64,000 nucleotides of DNA, taken from Gammaproteobacteria bacterium (GTDB taxonomy: Bacteria > Pseudomonadota > Gammaproteobacteria > Pseudomonadales > Azotimanducaceae). The translations under genes were made by a program, and so were the position numbers. The notes under the pieces are model-generated. The model searched no databases. It had not been told where the DNA came from and saw nothing but the letters and a program-made list of their open reading frames with translations. Numbering within the stretch: position 1 is the first letter of the stretch; the number at the start of each line of letters is the position of its first letter. Positions 1 to 7,962 of the stretch are shown here, in pieces. Location: the NCBI GenBank assembly GCA_030425195.1, contig JAUIAV010000006.1, forward strand, positions 203,658 through 267,657. Reading direction: 5' to 3'.

Positions 1-98
1 CGGGCGGTGGCGGCACCCATGCCGCTGGCCGCACCGGTGACGATGGCGACGGATCCCTCGATGGACCTGCTCAACTGGCTCAGACGTTGCTCACTCAT
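1..98 (-). CDS. Short-chain dehydrogenase/reductase, N-terminal part (runs off the window)
   Basis: Only the first 32 or so codons lie in the window. They start at an ATG at 98-96 and read into the glycine-rich cofactor loop TGAASGMG, the TGxxxGxG fingerprint of classical SDR enzymes that bind NAD(P)H in a Rossmann fold. The gene starts 2 bp after the stop of the next SDR gene on the same strand, so the two are almost certainly co-transcribed, this one being downstream. The substrate cannot be told from the fragment. Confidence 0.85.
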   Translation of the reverse strand, partial: MSEQRLSQLSRSIEGSVAIVTGAASGMGAATA

Positions 99-100
99 GC

Positions 101-922
101 TCACTCCAGTGAATCGAAACGGCCTTCGGTGATGTCGTCACCGAACAGGGCCCGGGAAAAAGGTTCGTAATCGGGACCGCGGCGCAGATGATGGCCGCCG
201 TCCACGGAAAGATTGACGCCTGTGATCCAGGACGACTCGGGGCCGGTGAGAAAACGCACGGCCCGGGCGATGTCCTCGACCACGCCGGTCCGCCGCAGGG
301 GCATGCAATCGAGGTAATCCTCGAGCACCTCCTCGGTGCCGAACAGACCCTGGGCGATGTCGGTATCCACGAGTCCCGGGCAGACACTGTTCACGCGGAT
401 GCCCGCCGTGCCGAGCTCGTCCGCCGCACCGCGCACGAGCATGTCGATGCCTGCCTTGCTCACGCCGTAGGCGTGCATGAAACGGTGAGTGCGCACGCCG
501 GCAATGGAGGAGATGGCGCACATGGCCCCGCCGCCGGCCCGGCCGATGCATCTCGCCGCATGCTTGAACGTGTACATGCAGCCGTCCAGGTTGGTCGCGA
601 TCACGCTGCGCCAGCGTTCACTATCGGTGACTACCAGCGGCGCGATGTCCCCGGTGCCGGCATTCGCCACCGCAATGGTCAGCGGCTGGCGGTCGTTCGC
701 CGCACGAACGGCTGCCTCGACCTCGGATTCCACCGCCACATCCGCCGCGTGCACGTCCACCTGCGCGCCTTCCGGAAATCCAGCTTTCGCGGTCGCGAGC
801 TTTTCCTCATTGCGGCCCACCAGGGTGATCCGGGCCCCATCTGATGCCAGTGCCATGGCACTGGCAAGCCCGATACCGCTGCCGCCGCCCGTCACCAGCG
901 CGTGCTGTCCTTCCAGGCTCAT
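101..922 (-). CDS. SDR family NAD(P)-dependent oxidoreductase
   Basis: A 273-residue classical SDR. The cofactor loop TGGGSGIG is near residue 12, a NAG motif (ANAGTG) follows, then the catalytic Ser (ISSIAG) and the YxxxK pair (YGVSK), with the C-terminal substrate part ending normally. A longer open frame reaches 1027, but the family N-terminus begins at MSLEGQHAL, so the ATG at 922 was chosen. It is followed 2 bp later by a second SDR gene and lies divergent from a phosphotransferase gene, a combination often seen in alcohol or acyl-CoA catabolism clusters. The substrate is unknown. Confidence 0.9.
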   Translation of the reverse strand: MSLEGQHALVTGGGSGIGLASAMALASDGARITLVGRNEEKLATAKAGFPEGAQVDVHAADVAVESEVEAAVRAANDRQPLTIAVANAGTGDIAPLVVTDSERWRSVIATNLDGCMYTFKHAARCIGRAGGGAMCAISSIAGVRTHRFMHAYGVSKAGIDMLVRGAADELGTAGIRVNSVCPGLVDTDIAQGLFGTEEVLEDYLDCMPLRRTGVVEDIARAVRFLTGPESSWITGVNLSVDGGHHLRRGPDYEPFSRALFGDDITEGRFDSLE

Positions 923-1025
923 GCCCGTTGTCGTCCTCTGCTTCCCCGAATGCGCCACTCTAGCAATTGCATTGACGCCTGGGCTACCTTTGTGACAACG
1001 CCGTCCCGACACCCGTTCCCTCGAC

Positions 1026-2069
1026 ATGCCCGAACCGCTCGACGACCTGTCTGCTCGCCTCTGCCGCTATCTGGAGTCCGTCTGGGCGGCCAACGTCGGC
1101 TGCGAGCATGTGGAGCAGATCCCCGGCGGCGCATCCCGGGAGACCTACCGGCTCAAGCTCAGGGTGGACGGCGAGAGCCGCGGCGTCATTCTGCGCCGGG
1201 ATCCGCCCTCCAGCCTCATCGATACGGAGCGCTCTCTGGAGTATCGGACTTACGAGGCGGCCTGGCGGGCCGGCATCCCGGTGCCCGAGCCCCTGCTCCT
1301 GGAGGAGGACGAAGCCGTGCTCGAGCGGCCTTTCTCCCTGATGGCGGAGGTGACCGGATGCGAGTCCGCCATCGCCAATCTGGCCCTGCCCCGGTACGAG
1401 TCCGTGCGGGCAACCATCGCGGAACGTAAATGGACGCTGCTCGGAGAGCTGGCCGCCCGGGACATCGACAAGCTGGGCGTGACTGCGTTCATGGAGGTAC
1501 CCGAGCATGCCGCTGCCCGGGAGCTCGATTACTGGGCCGGCGTGATCCGCAAAGACGCACTCAGTCCGCAGCCGGTGGCCGAGGCCGCCATCCGCTGGCT
1601 CAGGCGCCATCTGCCCGGCCCCTCCGAGCGTCTGTGTCTGGTGCACGGCGACTACCGGTCGGGCAACTTCCTCTACAACAGCGCCGGCGAAATTCCCGCG
1701 CTGCTGGACTGGGAAATGGCGCACATCGGAGATCCGCTCGAAGACCTGGCCTGGTCCCTGGACCCGCTGTGGGGCTGGCCGGAGAAGACGCTGGCGGGCG
1801 GACTCCTGCCGCGGTCCGAGGCCATCGCCCTGTGGGAGAAGGCCAGCGGCATCCGCGTCGACCGGAAGGCATTCCGCTGGTGGCAGGTATTCGCGTCACT
1901 CAAGGGGCTCGCCATCTGGATCTCGTCCAGCGAGGATTTCGCCAACGGCACCACCAAGGAACCGATTCTCGCCATTGCCGGCTGGATGATGACGGATCGG
2001 CAGAACCGGATTCTGGTGGATCGGCTGCGGCCGGACGACCCCAATCAGTTGACGGAGGCACTGCTGTGA
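1026..2069 (+). CDS. APH-fold phosphotransferase family protein
   Basis: A 347-residue member of the aminoglycoside/choline-kinase-like phosphotransferase family (APH fold). The catalytic loop HGDYRSGNF, with the Brenner Asp, lies near residue 208, and the metal-binding DWE follows about 20 residues later. An N-terminal ATP-binding lobe with IPGGASRETYRL precedes it. Proteins of this subgroup are usually found beside acyl-CoA dehydrogenases and are thought to act on small metabolites, not antibiotics; the substrate is not evident. The start is an ATG with no good ribosome-binding site. The stop overlaps the next gene by GTGA, suggesting translational coupling. Confidence 0.85.
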   Translation: MPEPLDDLSARLCRYLESVWAANVGCEHVEQIPGGASRETYRLKLRVDGESRGVILRRDPPSSLIDTERSLEYRTYEAAWRAGIPVPEPLLLEEDEAVLERPFSLMAEVTGCESAIANLALPRYESVRATIAERKWTLLGELAARDIDKLGVTAFMEVPEHAAARELDYWAGVIRKDALSPQPVAEAAIRWLRRHLPGPSERLCLVHGDYRSGNFLYNSAGEIPALLDWEMAHIGDPLEDLAWSLDPLWGWPEKTLAGGLLPRSEAIALWEKASGIRVDRKAFRWWQVFASLKGLAIWISSSEDFANGTTKEPILAIAGWMMTDRQNRILVDRLRPDDPNQLTEALL

Positions 2070-2482
2070 TCCCCCGTGCCAAAGAAGCGCTGAACGACCT
2101 GGCCGGCCGGCTCGGCATGCGGGTCATACCCGAGCTCGGCAATCCCTACACGGTGGCGGATACCGGCCTGATCAGCCTGCTGATGACCATGCTGAGCACC
2201 GAGCTGGAATCAGGCGTCGAGCGACGCATGGCGGATGGTGAGGCTCTCAAGGCACTGTTCGAGACCGCCACGGAGGCTCCGGGTGCCGACGCCCGTGCCG
2301 CATTCGCCGACAGTCATCCCGACTCACTGGCCCTGACGGAGGTGACCGCCTGGCTGGACCGGGGCCTCGATCTCCTCATCGCGCTGCATGCCTGGGCGGA
2401 AGAAACCACCGATGCAGATCTGGATCGCCGGGTCTGGGCATTTCTCGCCGCACATACCGACCGGCACCGTTTCGACCTCTGA
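2066..2482 (+). CDS. Small hypothetical protein coupled to the phosphotransferase
   Basis: A 138-residue mostly helical, acidic protein starting at a GTG that overlaps the preceding stop codon (GTGA), so translation is probably coupled. No signal peptide, membrane segment or catalytic motif is visible. A similar-sized protein following APH-type kinases is a recurrent arrangement, which suggests an accessory role. I do not recognise a named family. The frame is open much further upstream but only as a shadow of the kinase gene. Confidence 0.75.
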   Translation: MIPRAKEALNDLAGRLGMRVIPELGNPYTVADTGLISLLMTMLSTELESGVERRMADGEALKALFETATEAPGADARAAFADSHPDSLALTEVTAWLDRGLDLLIALHAWAEETTDADLDRRVWAFLAAHTDRHRFDL

Positions 2483-2484
2483 CC

Positions 2485-2799
2485 TCAGACCGCTGCGGCC
2501 GCCCGGCCCGACGGCGTCACTTTATAGAGATACGCCGGCAGTGCGCAGGACAGCCCGATGGTGAGATTGAGCACGATGAACGGCCAGGGCGCCGGTCCGT
2601 CGTCGCGGCTGAAGAGATAAACCCAGAATACGAGCGACGAGATCAGCAGATCGGCGGTGAATCCGGCCACGGCCCCGTTCAGGAAGAGCGCACTCACGAA
2701 TGCCGGCAGATCCAGACCTGCTGCCGCAAAGAACTGAAAGAAGAAGAGATAGGGCACCACCGCGCCGACGATGGCCAGGATCAGATAGACGTTTTTCAT
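2485..2799 (-). CDS. DUF2834 family membrane protein
   Basis: A 104-residue integral membrane protein with three hydrophobic helices (near residues 1-20, 30-58 and 70-90) and the FLNGAVAGFTADLLISS core that marks DUF2834. The start at 2799 is preceded by GGAG five bases upstream; the open frame extends seven codons further but without a site. The gene ends 2 bp from the convergent small hypothetical gene. It is divergent from the XRE regulator, and the shared upstream region holds a perfect inverted repeat, so it is a likely target of that regulator. The molecular function is unknown. Confidence 0.85.
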   Translation of the reverse strand: MKNVYLILAIVGAVVPYLFFFQFFAAAGLDLPAFVSALFLNGAVAGFTADLLISSLVFWVYLFSRDDGPAPWPFIVLNLTIGLSCALPAYLYKVTPSGRAAAAV

Positions 2800-2856
2800 G
2801 AGAGTCTCCGGCTGAGGCATACCCGTGCACCCTAGACCGCCCGGGTAATCCGGCCA

Positions 2857-2873
2857 ATTACCTCAAAGGTAAT
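2857..2873. promoter_or_regulatory. Perfect inverted repeat, probable operator between the DUF2834 and XRE genes
   Basis: ATTACCT, three bases, AGGTAAT: a 7-bp perfect dyad placed almost centrally in the divergent intergenic region, 58 bp from the DUF2834 start and 55 bp from the regulator start. A further half-site-like GGGTAAT is at 2843-2849. A TACACT hexamer at 2895-2900 could be the -10 of the regulator gene. Binding by the adjacent XRE/MmyB-type protein is inference. Confidence 0.65.
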
Positions 2874-2927
2874 GGTCTCACCGCCACAGCAGACTACACT
2901 GTGCCCATCACCCGGAAGGACAGCACC

Positions 2928-3770
2928 GTGAGCGAAGCCACACTGACCAGAGACACACCCATCGTGGATTTCGGCGCTCTGCTCAAGGACTGGCGGGCGC
3001 ACCGCCGGGTGAGTCAGCTCGATCTGTCCTCGCTTTCGGGCATTTCCCAGCGGCACATCAGCTTTCTCGAAACCGGCCGCTCCCGGCCGAGCCGGGCCAT
3101 GGTCCTGGCGCTGGCCGACTCCCTGGACGTGCCGCTCAGGGAGCAGAACGCGCTGCTGCAGAGCGCCGGCTTCGCACCGGCCTGGTCCGAGAGCCCGCTG
3201 GACAGCCGGGGTTCCGAGCTGTTCCAGGCAGCGCTCGAAGCCACCCTCGCCCATCACGAGCCCTACCCGGCGATGGTGCTGGACGGCCGCTGGAACCTGG
3301 TGATGGCGAACGAAGGCGCGCTCCGCTTTTTCGGGCAGTTCGTGGACGTGTTCGAGGCGCTGACCGCCATCGGCTCTCCCTCGGAGTTTCAGGTGGTGAG
3401 GCTCTGCCTCCGGGAGGAAGGCCTGAAACCCTTCATCGACAACTGGGAGGCCCTGGTCTTCAGCTTCCTCGCCAGGGCCCGCCGGTCCCTCCTGCTGAAC
3501 CCGAGGGATCCGTACCTGCCCGGGCTGATTCGGGAAATCACCCGGCACCCGGATGCACCGGACGAGTGGCGCCAGCCGGACTGGACCTCGTCACCGGAAC
3601 CGGCACTCGCCATGAGCATGCGCAAGGGAGAACGCGTGTACCGTTTCTTCACCATGCTGGCACACTTCGGCTCGGCCCAGAGCGTGACCCTGGAGGAGCT
3701 TTCCGTGGAGACCTTCTACCCCGCGGACGAGGCTACCCGGGCGCATCTGGAAGCGCTGGCCCACACCTGA
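2928..3770 (+). CDS. XRE-family transcriptional regulator with MmyB-like ligand domain
   Basis: A 280-residue regulator. An N-terminal helix-turn-helix covers about residues 20-75 (RRVSQLDLSSLSGISQ then ISFLETGRSRPS), followed by a C-terminal MmyB-type ligand-binding domain (PYPAMVLDGRWNLVMAN), which in this family is thought to bind a small hydrophobic ligand. The GTG at 2928 was chosen because GGAAGGA lies eight bases upstream and a putative -10 ends at 2900; an upstream GTG at 2901 adds nine residues. The gene is divergent from a DUF2834 gene across an inverted repeat, so autoregulation and control of the neighbour are likely. Confidence 0.88.
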   Translation: MSEATLTRDTPIVDFGALLKDWRAHRRVSQLDLSSLSGISQRHISFLETGRSRPSRAMVLALADSLDVPLREQNALLQSAGFAPAWSESPLDSRGSELFQAALEATLAHHEPYPAMVLDGRWNLVMANEGALRFFGQFVDVFEALTAIGSPSEFQVVRLCLREEGLKPFIDNWEALVFSFLARARRSLLLNPRDPYLPGLIREITRHPDAPDEWRQPDWTSSPEPALAMSMRKGERVYRFFTMLAHFGSAQSVTLEELSVETFYPADEATRAHLEALAHT

Positions 3771-3800
3771 TCACACCCCGGGACCGGGCGCAGTTCGACC

Positions 3801-3828
3801 TTGCCTTCCAAAAAGCGCCTTGTACAAT
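3801..3828 (+). promoter_or_regulatory. Sigma-70-type promoter of the tRNA-Lys gene
   Basis: A -35 hexamer TTGCCT (3801-3806), a 16-base spacer, and a -10 hexamer TACAAT (3823-3828), about 50 bp upstream of the tRNA. Located by eye; both hexamers differ from consensus at two positions or fewer. Confidence 0.7.
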
Positions 3829-3878
3829 ACGCGCTCTTTTTTCCGGGAACCCTCAGAACGGGTCCGGATAACCAGACA

Positions 3879-3954
3879 GGGTCGTTAGCTCAGTTGGTAG
3901 AGCACCGGGCTTTTAACCCGTTGGTCCTGGGTTCGAGCCCCAGACGACCCACCA
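3879..3954 (+). tRNA. tRNA-Lys (anticodon UUU)
   Basis: A complete 76-base cloverleaf with encoded CCA. The acceptor stem GGGTCGT/ACGACCC, D stem GCTC/GAGC and T stem CTGGG/CCCAG all pair perfectly. The anticodon loop CTTTTAA carries TTT at 3912-3914. The outermost pair of the anticodon stem (27-43) is a C-U mismatch, where the E. coli tRNA has a G-U wobble; the other four pairs are normal. Confidence 0.97.
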
Positions 3955-3982
3955 TCCTTCCCGATCGTCCCACCCGGCCGGG

Positions 3983-5329
3983 CTATGTCTCCGGCAGCCA
4001 GGCCCCATGGAAACCCGCCGGGATACGCCGGGGCAGGTGAACGGTTGCCACCGCTTCTCCGTCCACGGCCTGAGCGTCGAGAATCACCAGATCGCTGGTA
4101 TCGGTCCGGGCACGGTAGGCGCAGAACAGCAGCCAGCCACCGTCCTCGGCGTTGGACCGGGCAGGATCCGGTACGAATACGGGCTCGCTGTTCTGGTCAT
4201 CGACGGGCGGCTCGTGCGCCGTAACGAAGCCGGTTTCCACATCCACCTTCACGATCCCGCGCATTTCCCGGTCTGTCGGCTGCAGCACGCCGTAAACGTA
4301 GCGATGACGGCGGCCGGTCCGGTTCTCGTTGATCCGCGGCATCTCCATGTCCTGTTCGGACAGCGGCCGCTCACCGACCCGTCCGGTCCTGAGATCGATG
4401 TCGTAACGCCAGAGACGACCCAGCGGATTGGGCTCGAAACCGCTCGACGCGGCATCGAGGCGCAGAAAGCTGTCGTACCGGATGGCATCGAGCACGATAC
4501 GGTCCTCTCCGTCCTCGTAAGCATTGGCGACGTGCTGGATGAAACCCGGCTCGATGGCAAACCAGCGCACGACGCCGCCGGACCTCGGAATCACGCCGAG
4601 GCGTGCCGTGCGTTCCTCGAACCAGCGAATGGGAATACGCAGGCCCTTCTCGAACAGCGACAGGTCATAGGCGACATTGCCGTCCAGCAGAAGGCTGTGG
4701 CGCCCGGTGATGGCACAGTCGTGCATCATGGCCGGACCCGGCAGATCGATGACCTGCTCCACCGTCACCCGCCCTCCGGCGTCCGAAACCCCGTAGACCA
4801 GGCAGGGCTCCGCCCAGCTGCTGCGGAACCAGATCAGCTCACCCGTTTCCGGATCCAGCTTGGGGTGCGCGGTGATCCCGGCTTCCAGTCCTGCGGGTAC
4901 CGGACCGGTATCGAGGCCGGGCAGCAGCTCGACCGGGGGACCGCCTTCGGCAAGCGCCAGATCCCGACCGGCATGGCGGATCACGTTCACGTTCGGATTG
5001 GTCTCAGGACGGGTGGCCGCATCGGCCGCGTCGAAATGCCCCGCCCACTGCCGGGTGCGGACCCAGCGATTGGCATATTCCAGCGCGTTACCCTGCTCGA
5101 GCCGGATCCCGTGCACCATGGCCGCCTCCGGCCACCAGTCCAGCATGCCGGAACCGGAGAAGGCGCCGGAGTACGGATTCGGACCATTGCGTACCAGAGT
5201 ACCCGTCAGCCCTTCCGGCAGAATCCCGGTCACAGGCAGCTGCCGGACGTTCACTTCATCGGCAACGGGGGCCAGCGCACCGGCGTTCAGATCGAGCAGG
5301 CCCTCCCCGCCCGGACGGACGCCGGTCAT
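3983..5329 (-). CDS. Carotenoid oxygenase (RPE65/CCD family)
   Basis: A 448-residue beta-propeller enzyme of the carotenoid cleavage dioxygenase family, which cleaves C=C bonds of carotenoids, apocarotenoids or stilbenes with a non-haem Fe(II). The four iron-ligand histidines are visible in their family contexts: AHPKLDPETGE, MMHDCAITG, QHVANAYEDG and FHGAWLP at the C-terminus. The ATG shares one base with the stop of the upstream marR-like gene (TGATG), so the pair is translationally coupled. The open frame runs on to 5803 but only as a shadow of that gene. Which substrate is cut is not shown. Confidence 0.9.
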   Translation of the reverse strand: MTGVRPGGEGLLDLNAGALAPVADEVNVRQLPVTGILPEGLTGTLVRNGPNPYSGAFSGSGMLDWWPEAAMVHGIRLEQGNALEYANRWVRTRQWAGHFDAADAATRPETNPNVNVIRHAGRDLALAEGGPPVELLPGLDTGPVPAGLEAGITAHPKLDPETGELIWFRSSWAEPCLVYGVSDAGGRVTVEQVIDLPGPAMMHDCAITGRHSLLLDGNVAYDLSLFEKGLRIPIRWFEERTARLGVIPRSGGVVRWFAIEPGFIQHVANAYEDGEDRIVLDAIRYDSFLRLDAASSGFEPNPLGRLWRYDIDLRTGRVGERPLSEQDMEMPRINENRTGRRHRYVYGVLQPTDREMRGIVKVDVETGFVTAHEPPVDDQNSEPVFVPDPARSNAEDGGWLLFCAYRARTDTSDLVILDAQAVDGEAVATVHLPRRIPAGFHGAWLPET

Positions 5330-5778
5330 CAGACCCGTTCCCCGACCTGGCGCAGAAAGGCATCCAGATTCTGTGCACAGAGCGCATCCATCGGCAGACT
5401 GAGCAGCACGTCTCGGGCAATGCCTTCGGCATCCGCCAGCAGCTCCCGGCCACCGGTGGTCAGGCACGCAAGGCTCTTCCTGGCATCCCGTTCGCTCTTG
5501 AGCGTCTCGACCAGGCCGAGTTTCTCCATGGGTTTCAGTGCCCGGGTGACGGCGGACGGCGTCAGACCCACTGCCTGAGCGAGCTCCACGCGCATGGCCC
5601 GGGCATCCGGGCGGGCGGCAAGCTCCCGGAGCAGACGGTATTCGCTGAAGCTGATGCCCCGGACAGCGGACAGCGCCCGGTCCAGGCGTCGCTCCAGATA
5701 GCCGGCCGCGTTCACCAGGTCGAACGCCAGGGCTTTCCGGGCGTCGACGTCGTTGGAATCGTGTTCGAAGGTGTTCAT
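5329..5778 (-). CDS. MarR-family transcriptional regulator
   Basis: A 149-residue winged-helix protein with the MarR core: ISFSEYRLLRELA, then the recognition helix AVGLTPSAVTRALKPMEKLGLVE and a wing rich in charged residues. MarR proteins are usually ligand-released repressors of adjacent genes. It sits directly upstream of the carotenoid oxygenase with a one-base overlap, so it probably controls the oxygenase and itself. An inverted repeat lies immediately upstream of its start codon. Confidence 0.9.
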   Translation of the reverse strand: MNTFEHDSNDVDARKALAFDLVNAAGYLERRLDRALSAVRGISFSEYRLLRELAARPDARAMRVELAQAVGLTPSAVTRALKPMEKLGLVETLKSERDARKSLACLTTGGRELLADAEGIARDVLLSLPMDALCAQNLDAFLRQVGERV

Positions 5779-5805
5779 GCGTGAATATTACTTGATTACT
5801 CACGC
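5779..5805. promoter_or_regulatory. Inverted repeat adjoining the marR-like start, candidate autoregulatory operator
   Basis: GCGTGA (5779-5784) and TCACGC (5800-5805) are perfect inverted arms with a 15-base A/T-rich centre, directly upstream of the ATG at 5778. Position and symmetry fit a MarR operator, but binding is inferred. Confidence 0.5.
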
Positions 5806-5880
5806 TTTAGTCACGTTTTATTTCGCAGTCTGGGCGGAGCCATCAGCCCGGGCAGTGCTGCCCGGGCTGACGATCGGGCT

Positions 5881-6639
5881 TCAGGCGGCCTCGGAGGTGC
5901 GCGCCTTGAGCCAGACTTCCAGCTCGTCGGCGCTGCCGACGTGCTCGCCATTCACGAAGACCTGAGGCAGGCTCGTCCGGCCGCTTACCGCCCTGAGCGT
6001 GCGGTCGCTGAAGTCCCGGTTCAGCACCGGAGCGTCGAAGGTGATGCCGGCTGCATCCAGTGCCTGCTTGGCCCGGGTGCAGTGCGGGCAACCGTTCCTG
6101 GTGAACACCGTCACATCCAGAACGCCGGGTGCGTTGGGCGCCAGGTATCCGAGCATGGTGTCGGCATCGGAGACCTCGAAGGGGTCCCCTTCAACTTCCG
6201 GCTCGATGAACATCTTCTCGATCACACCGTCCCGCACCAGCATGGAGTACCGCCAGGAGCGACGGCCGAAACCCAGATCGTCCTTCTCGACCAGCATCCC
6301 CATGCCTTCCGTGAACTCGCCGTTGCCGTCCGGCAGGAAGGTGAGGTTCCAGGCCTGCTGACTCTCCTGCCATTCGTTCATCACGAAGGTGTCGTTCACC
6401 GACACGCAGACGATTTCGTCCACGCCCTGGGCCCTGAATGCATCCGCCAGCTGGTTGTAGCGCGGCACGTGGGACGAAGAACAGGTGGGCGTGAATGCCC
6501 CCGGCAGCGAGAAGACCACCACGGTCCGTCCCGCAAAGATGTCGTCAGACGTCACGTCCTGCCAGTCATCGCCCTTGCGAACGCGGAAGCGCACGCCGGG
6601 TACCTTCTGTCCTTCTCTGTTTTCCATTTTGGTTTCCAT
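5881..6639 (-). CDS. Hybrid peroxiredoxin-glutaredoxin (Prx5-Grx)
   Basis: A 252-residue fusion. The N-terminal Prx5 peroxiredoxin (about residues 10-165) has the peroxidatic site [12 protein letters not shown]. The C-terminal glutaredoxin (about 175-250) has the active site CPHC and the [10 protein letters not shown] loop. Such hybrids reduce H2O2 and alkyl hydroperoxides using glutathione through the fused Grx. The ATG at 6639 was chosen because AAGGAG lies eight bases upstream; a TTG two codons earlier is less likely. It follows dps by 29 bp on the same strand, forming a peroxide-defence pair probably driven by the OxyR-like promoter before dps. Confidence 0.93.
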   Translation of the reverse strand: METKMENREGQKVPGVRFRVRKGDDWQDVTSDDIFAGRTVVVFSLPGAFTPTCSSSHVPRYNQLADAFRAQGVDEIVCVSVNDTFVMNEWQESQQAWNLTFLPDGNGEFTEGMGMLVEKDDLGFGRRSWRYSMLVRDGVIEKMFIEPEVEGDPFEVSDADTMLGYLAPNAPGVLDVTVFTRNGCPHCTRAKQALDAAGITFDAPVLNRDFSDRTLRAVSGRTSLPQVFVNGEHVGSADELEVWLKARTSEAA

Positions 6640-6668
6640 TTTCAATCTCCTTGGTTGTCCTGTAGGGA

Positions 6669-7145
6669 TCAGGCTGCTTTCTCTAGCAGGCTGCGCAGCA
6701 TCCAGGCGTTCTTCTCGTGCACCTGCATGCGCTGGGTGAGCAGATCCGCCGTGGGCTCGTCTCCCGCCCGACCGGCAATCTCGATCACCTGCCGGGCCGT
6801 TCGCACCACCGCCTCCTGGCCTGCCACCAGCCGAGCGACCATCTCGTTCGCACCCGGCTCGTCTGCGTCCTCCTCGATCACCGACAGCTTCGCGAACTCC
6901 GTATAAGAGCCCGGCGCCCGGTGTCCGAGTGCCCGGATCCGCTCGGCGATCTCGTCCACCGCCAGAGCCAGCTCCGTGTAATGTGTCTCGAACAGGGTGT
7001 GCAGGGTCGTGAACTGCGGGCCCGTCACGTTCCAGTGGTAGTTGTGGGTCTTCAGGTACAGCGTGTAGCTGTCCGCGAGCAGCCGGGAGAGGCCATCGGC
7101 GATGGCTTTCCGATCCGCGTCGTCGATACCGATATTGATTTCCAT
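6669..7145 (-). CDS. dps: Dps-family DNA-binding ferritin-like protein
   Basis: A 158-residue Dps/miniferritin. The ferroxidase-site residues of the family are visible in [10 protein letters not shown] (His) and in [19 protein letters not shown] (Asp and Glu). Dps dodecamers oxidise and store iron with H2O2 and protect DNA. The ATG at 7145 has GAGGAACAGG upstream and matches the family N-terminus; the frame is open 19 codons further. It is the first gene of a pair with the peroxiredoxin-glutaredoxin hybrid and lies behind a candidate OxyR-activated promoter. Confidence 0.93.
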   Translation of the reverse strand: MEINIGIDDADRKAIADGLSRLLADSYTLYLKTHNYHWNVTGPQFTTLHTLFETHYTELALAVDEIAERIRALGHRAPGSYTEFAKLSVIEEDADEPGANEMVARLVAGQEAVVRTARQVIEIAGRAGDEPTADLLTQRMQVHEKNAWMLRSLLEKAA

Positions 7146-7181
7146 GTCCTGTTCCTCGGTGTCTGTTCCAGTTCGGGGACC

Positions 7182-7210
7182 AAGATACCGGGCACAGAAC
7201 AATAGATGAA
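7182..7210 (-). promoter_or_regulatory. Promoter of dps
   Basis: Read on the minus strand: -35 TTCATC (7210-7205), a 17-base spacer and -10 TATCTT (7187-7182), 37 bp before the dps ATG. The poor -35 overlaps the proximal edge of an OxyR-like site, the usual layout of an OxyR-activated promoter. Confidence 0.55.
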
Positions 7211-7238
7211 ATCGATTATTTCAATGGTTTCGATAGCT
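7202..7238. promoter_or_regulatory. OxyR-type operator upstream of dps
   Basis: Four tetramers with exact 7-base spacing, as in the OxyR consensus ATAG-N7-CTAT-N7-ATAG-N7-CTAT: here ATAG, CGAT, ATGG and AGCT. The internal T and A of both 15-mers also match (four of four). The first three tetramers match 4/4, 3/4 and 3/4; the last is poor. The site abuts the -35 of dps. Confidence 0.6.
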
Positions 7239-7284
7239 TATGGGAATCGCTTGCGATGCCCGGCAGGCAGGCGTTCGAGACGCT

Positions 7285-7962
7285 TCAGCGGTAGCGGGTG
7301 GGATCGGCAACCCCGGCGGCTTCGAACCCGGCCCGGCGCAGGCGGCAGCTGTCGCAGACTCCGCAGGCCCGGCCCGCCTCGTCGGCCTGATAGCAGGACA
7401 CGGTCTGACCGTAGTCCACGCCGAGTTCGAGTCCGAGCCGGATGATCTCGGCCTTGGTCAGATCAATGAGCGGTGTGTGCACGCTGAAGGCACCACCTTC
7501 CACACCGGCCCGGGTAGCCAGATTGGCCAGACGCTCGAAAGCCCGGATGAATTCCGGCCGGCAGTCCGGGTAGCCCGAGTAATCCACGGCGTTGACGCCG
7601 ATGAAGAGATCGGTGGCGCCGAGCACCTCCGCCCAGGCCAGCGCCAGCGACAGAAAGACAGTATTGCGGGCGGGGACGTAGGTCACCGGGATCTCGTCCG
7701 GCACCACGCCGGTCTCAGGCACCGCGATCGCTTCATCGGTGAGCGCGGAGCCACCGAAAGCCGAGAGATCGATGGGTATCACCCGGTGCTCGATGGCACC
7801 CAGTGACGCTGCCACCTTCGCAGCGGCCTGGAGTTCGGCCCGATGCCGTTGCCCGTAGTCGAAGGAGATCGCATGACAGTCGAAGTCCGATCGTCGGGCG
7901 GAAGCCAGCACGGTCGCGGAATCGAGTCCGCCGGAAACGAGAACGACGGCCGGCGTGCTCAT
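7285..7962 (-). CDS. queC: 7-cyano-7-deazaguanine synthase QueC
   Basis: A 225-residue ATP-dependent enzyme converting 7-carboxy-7-deazaguanine to preQ0 in the queuosine pathway. The PP-loop [10 protein letters not shown] is at the N-terminus, with FDYGQRH next. The C-terminal zinc site is formed by [17 protein letters not shown]. Its ATG overlaps the end of queE by 4 bp (ATGA), placing both genes at the end of the tol-pal operon. No terminator-like hairpin is evident after it. Confidence 0.96.
   Translation of the reverse strand: MSTPAVVLVSGGLDSATVLASARRSDFDCHAISFDYGQRHRAELQAAAKVAASLGAIEHRVIPIDLSAFGGSALTDEAIAVPETGVVPDEIPVTYVPARNTVFLSLALAWAEVLGATDLFIGVNAVDYSGYPDCRPEFIRAFERLANLATRAGVEGGAFSVHTPLIDLTKAEIIRLGLELGVDYGQTVSCYQADEAGRACGVCDSCRLRRAGFEAAGVADPTRYR

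Noticed and set aside
6640..6645. TTG start two codons upstream for the peroxiredoxin-glutaredoxin
   Set aside because: The ATG at 6639 has better spacing from AAGGAG.
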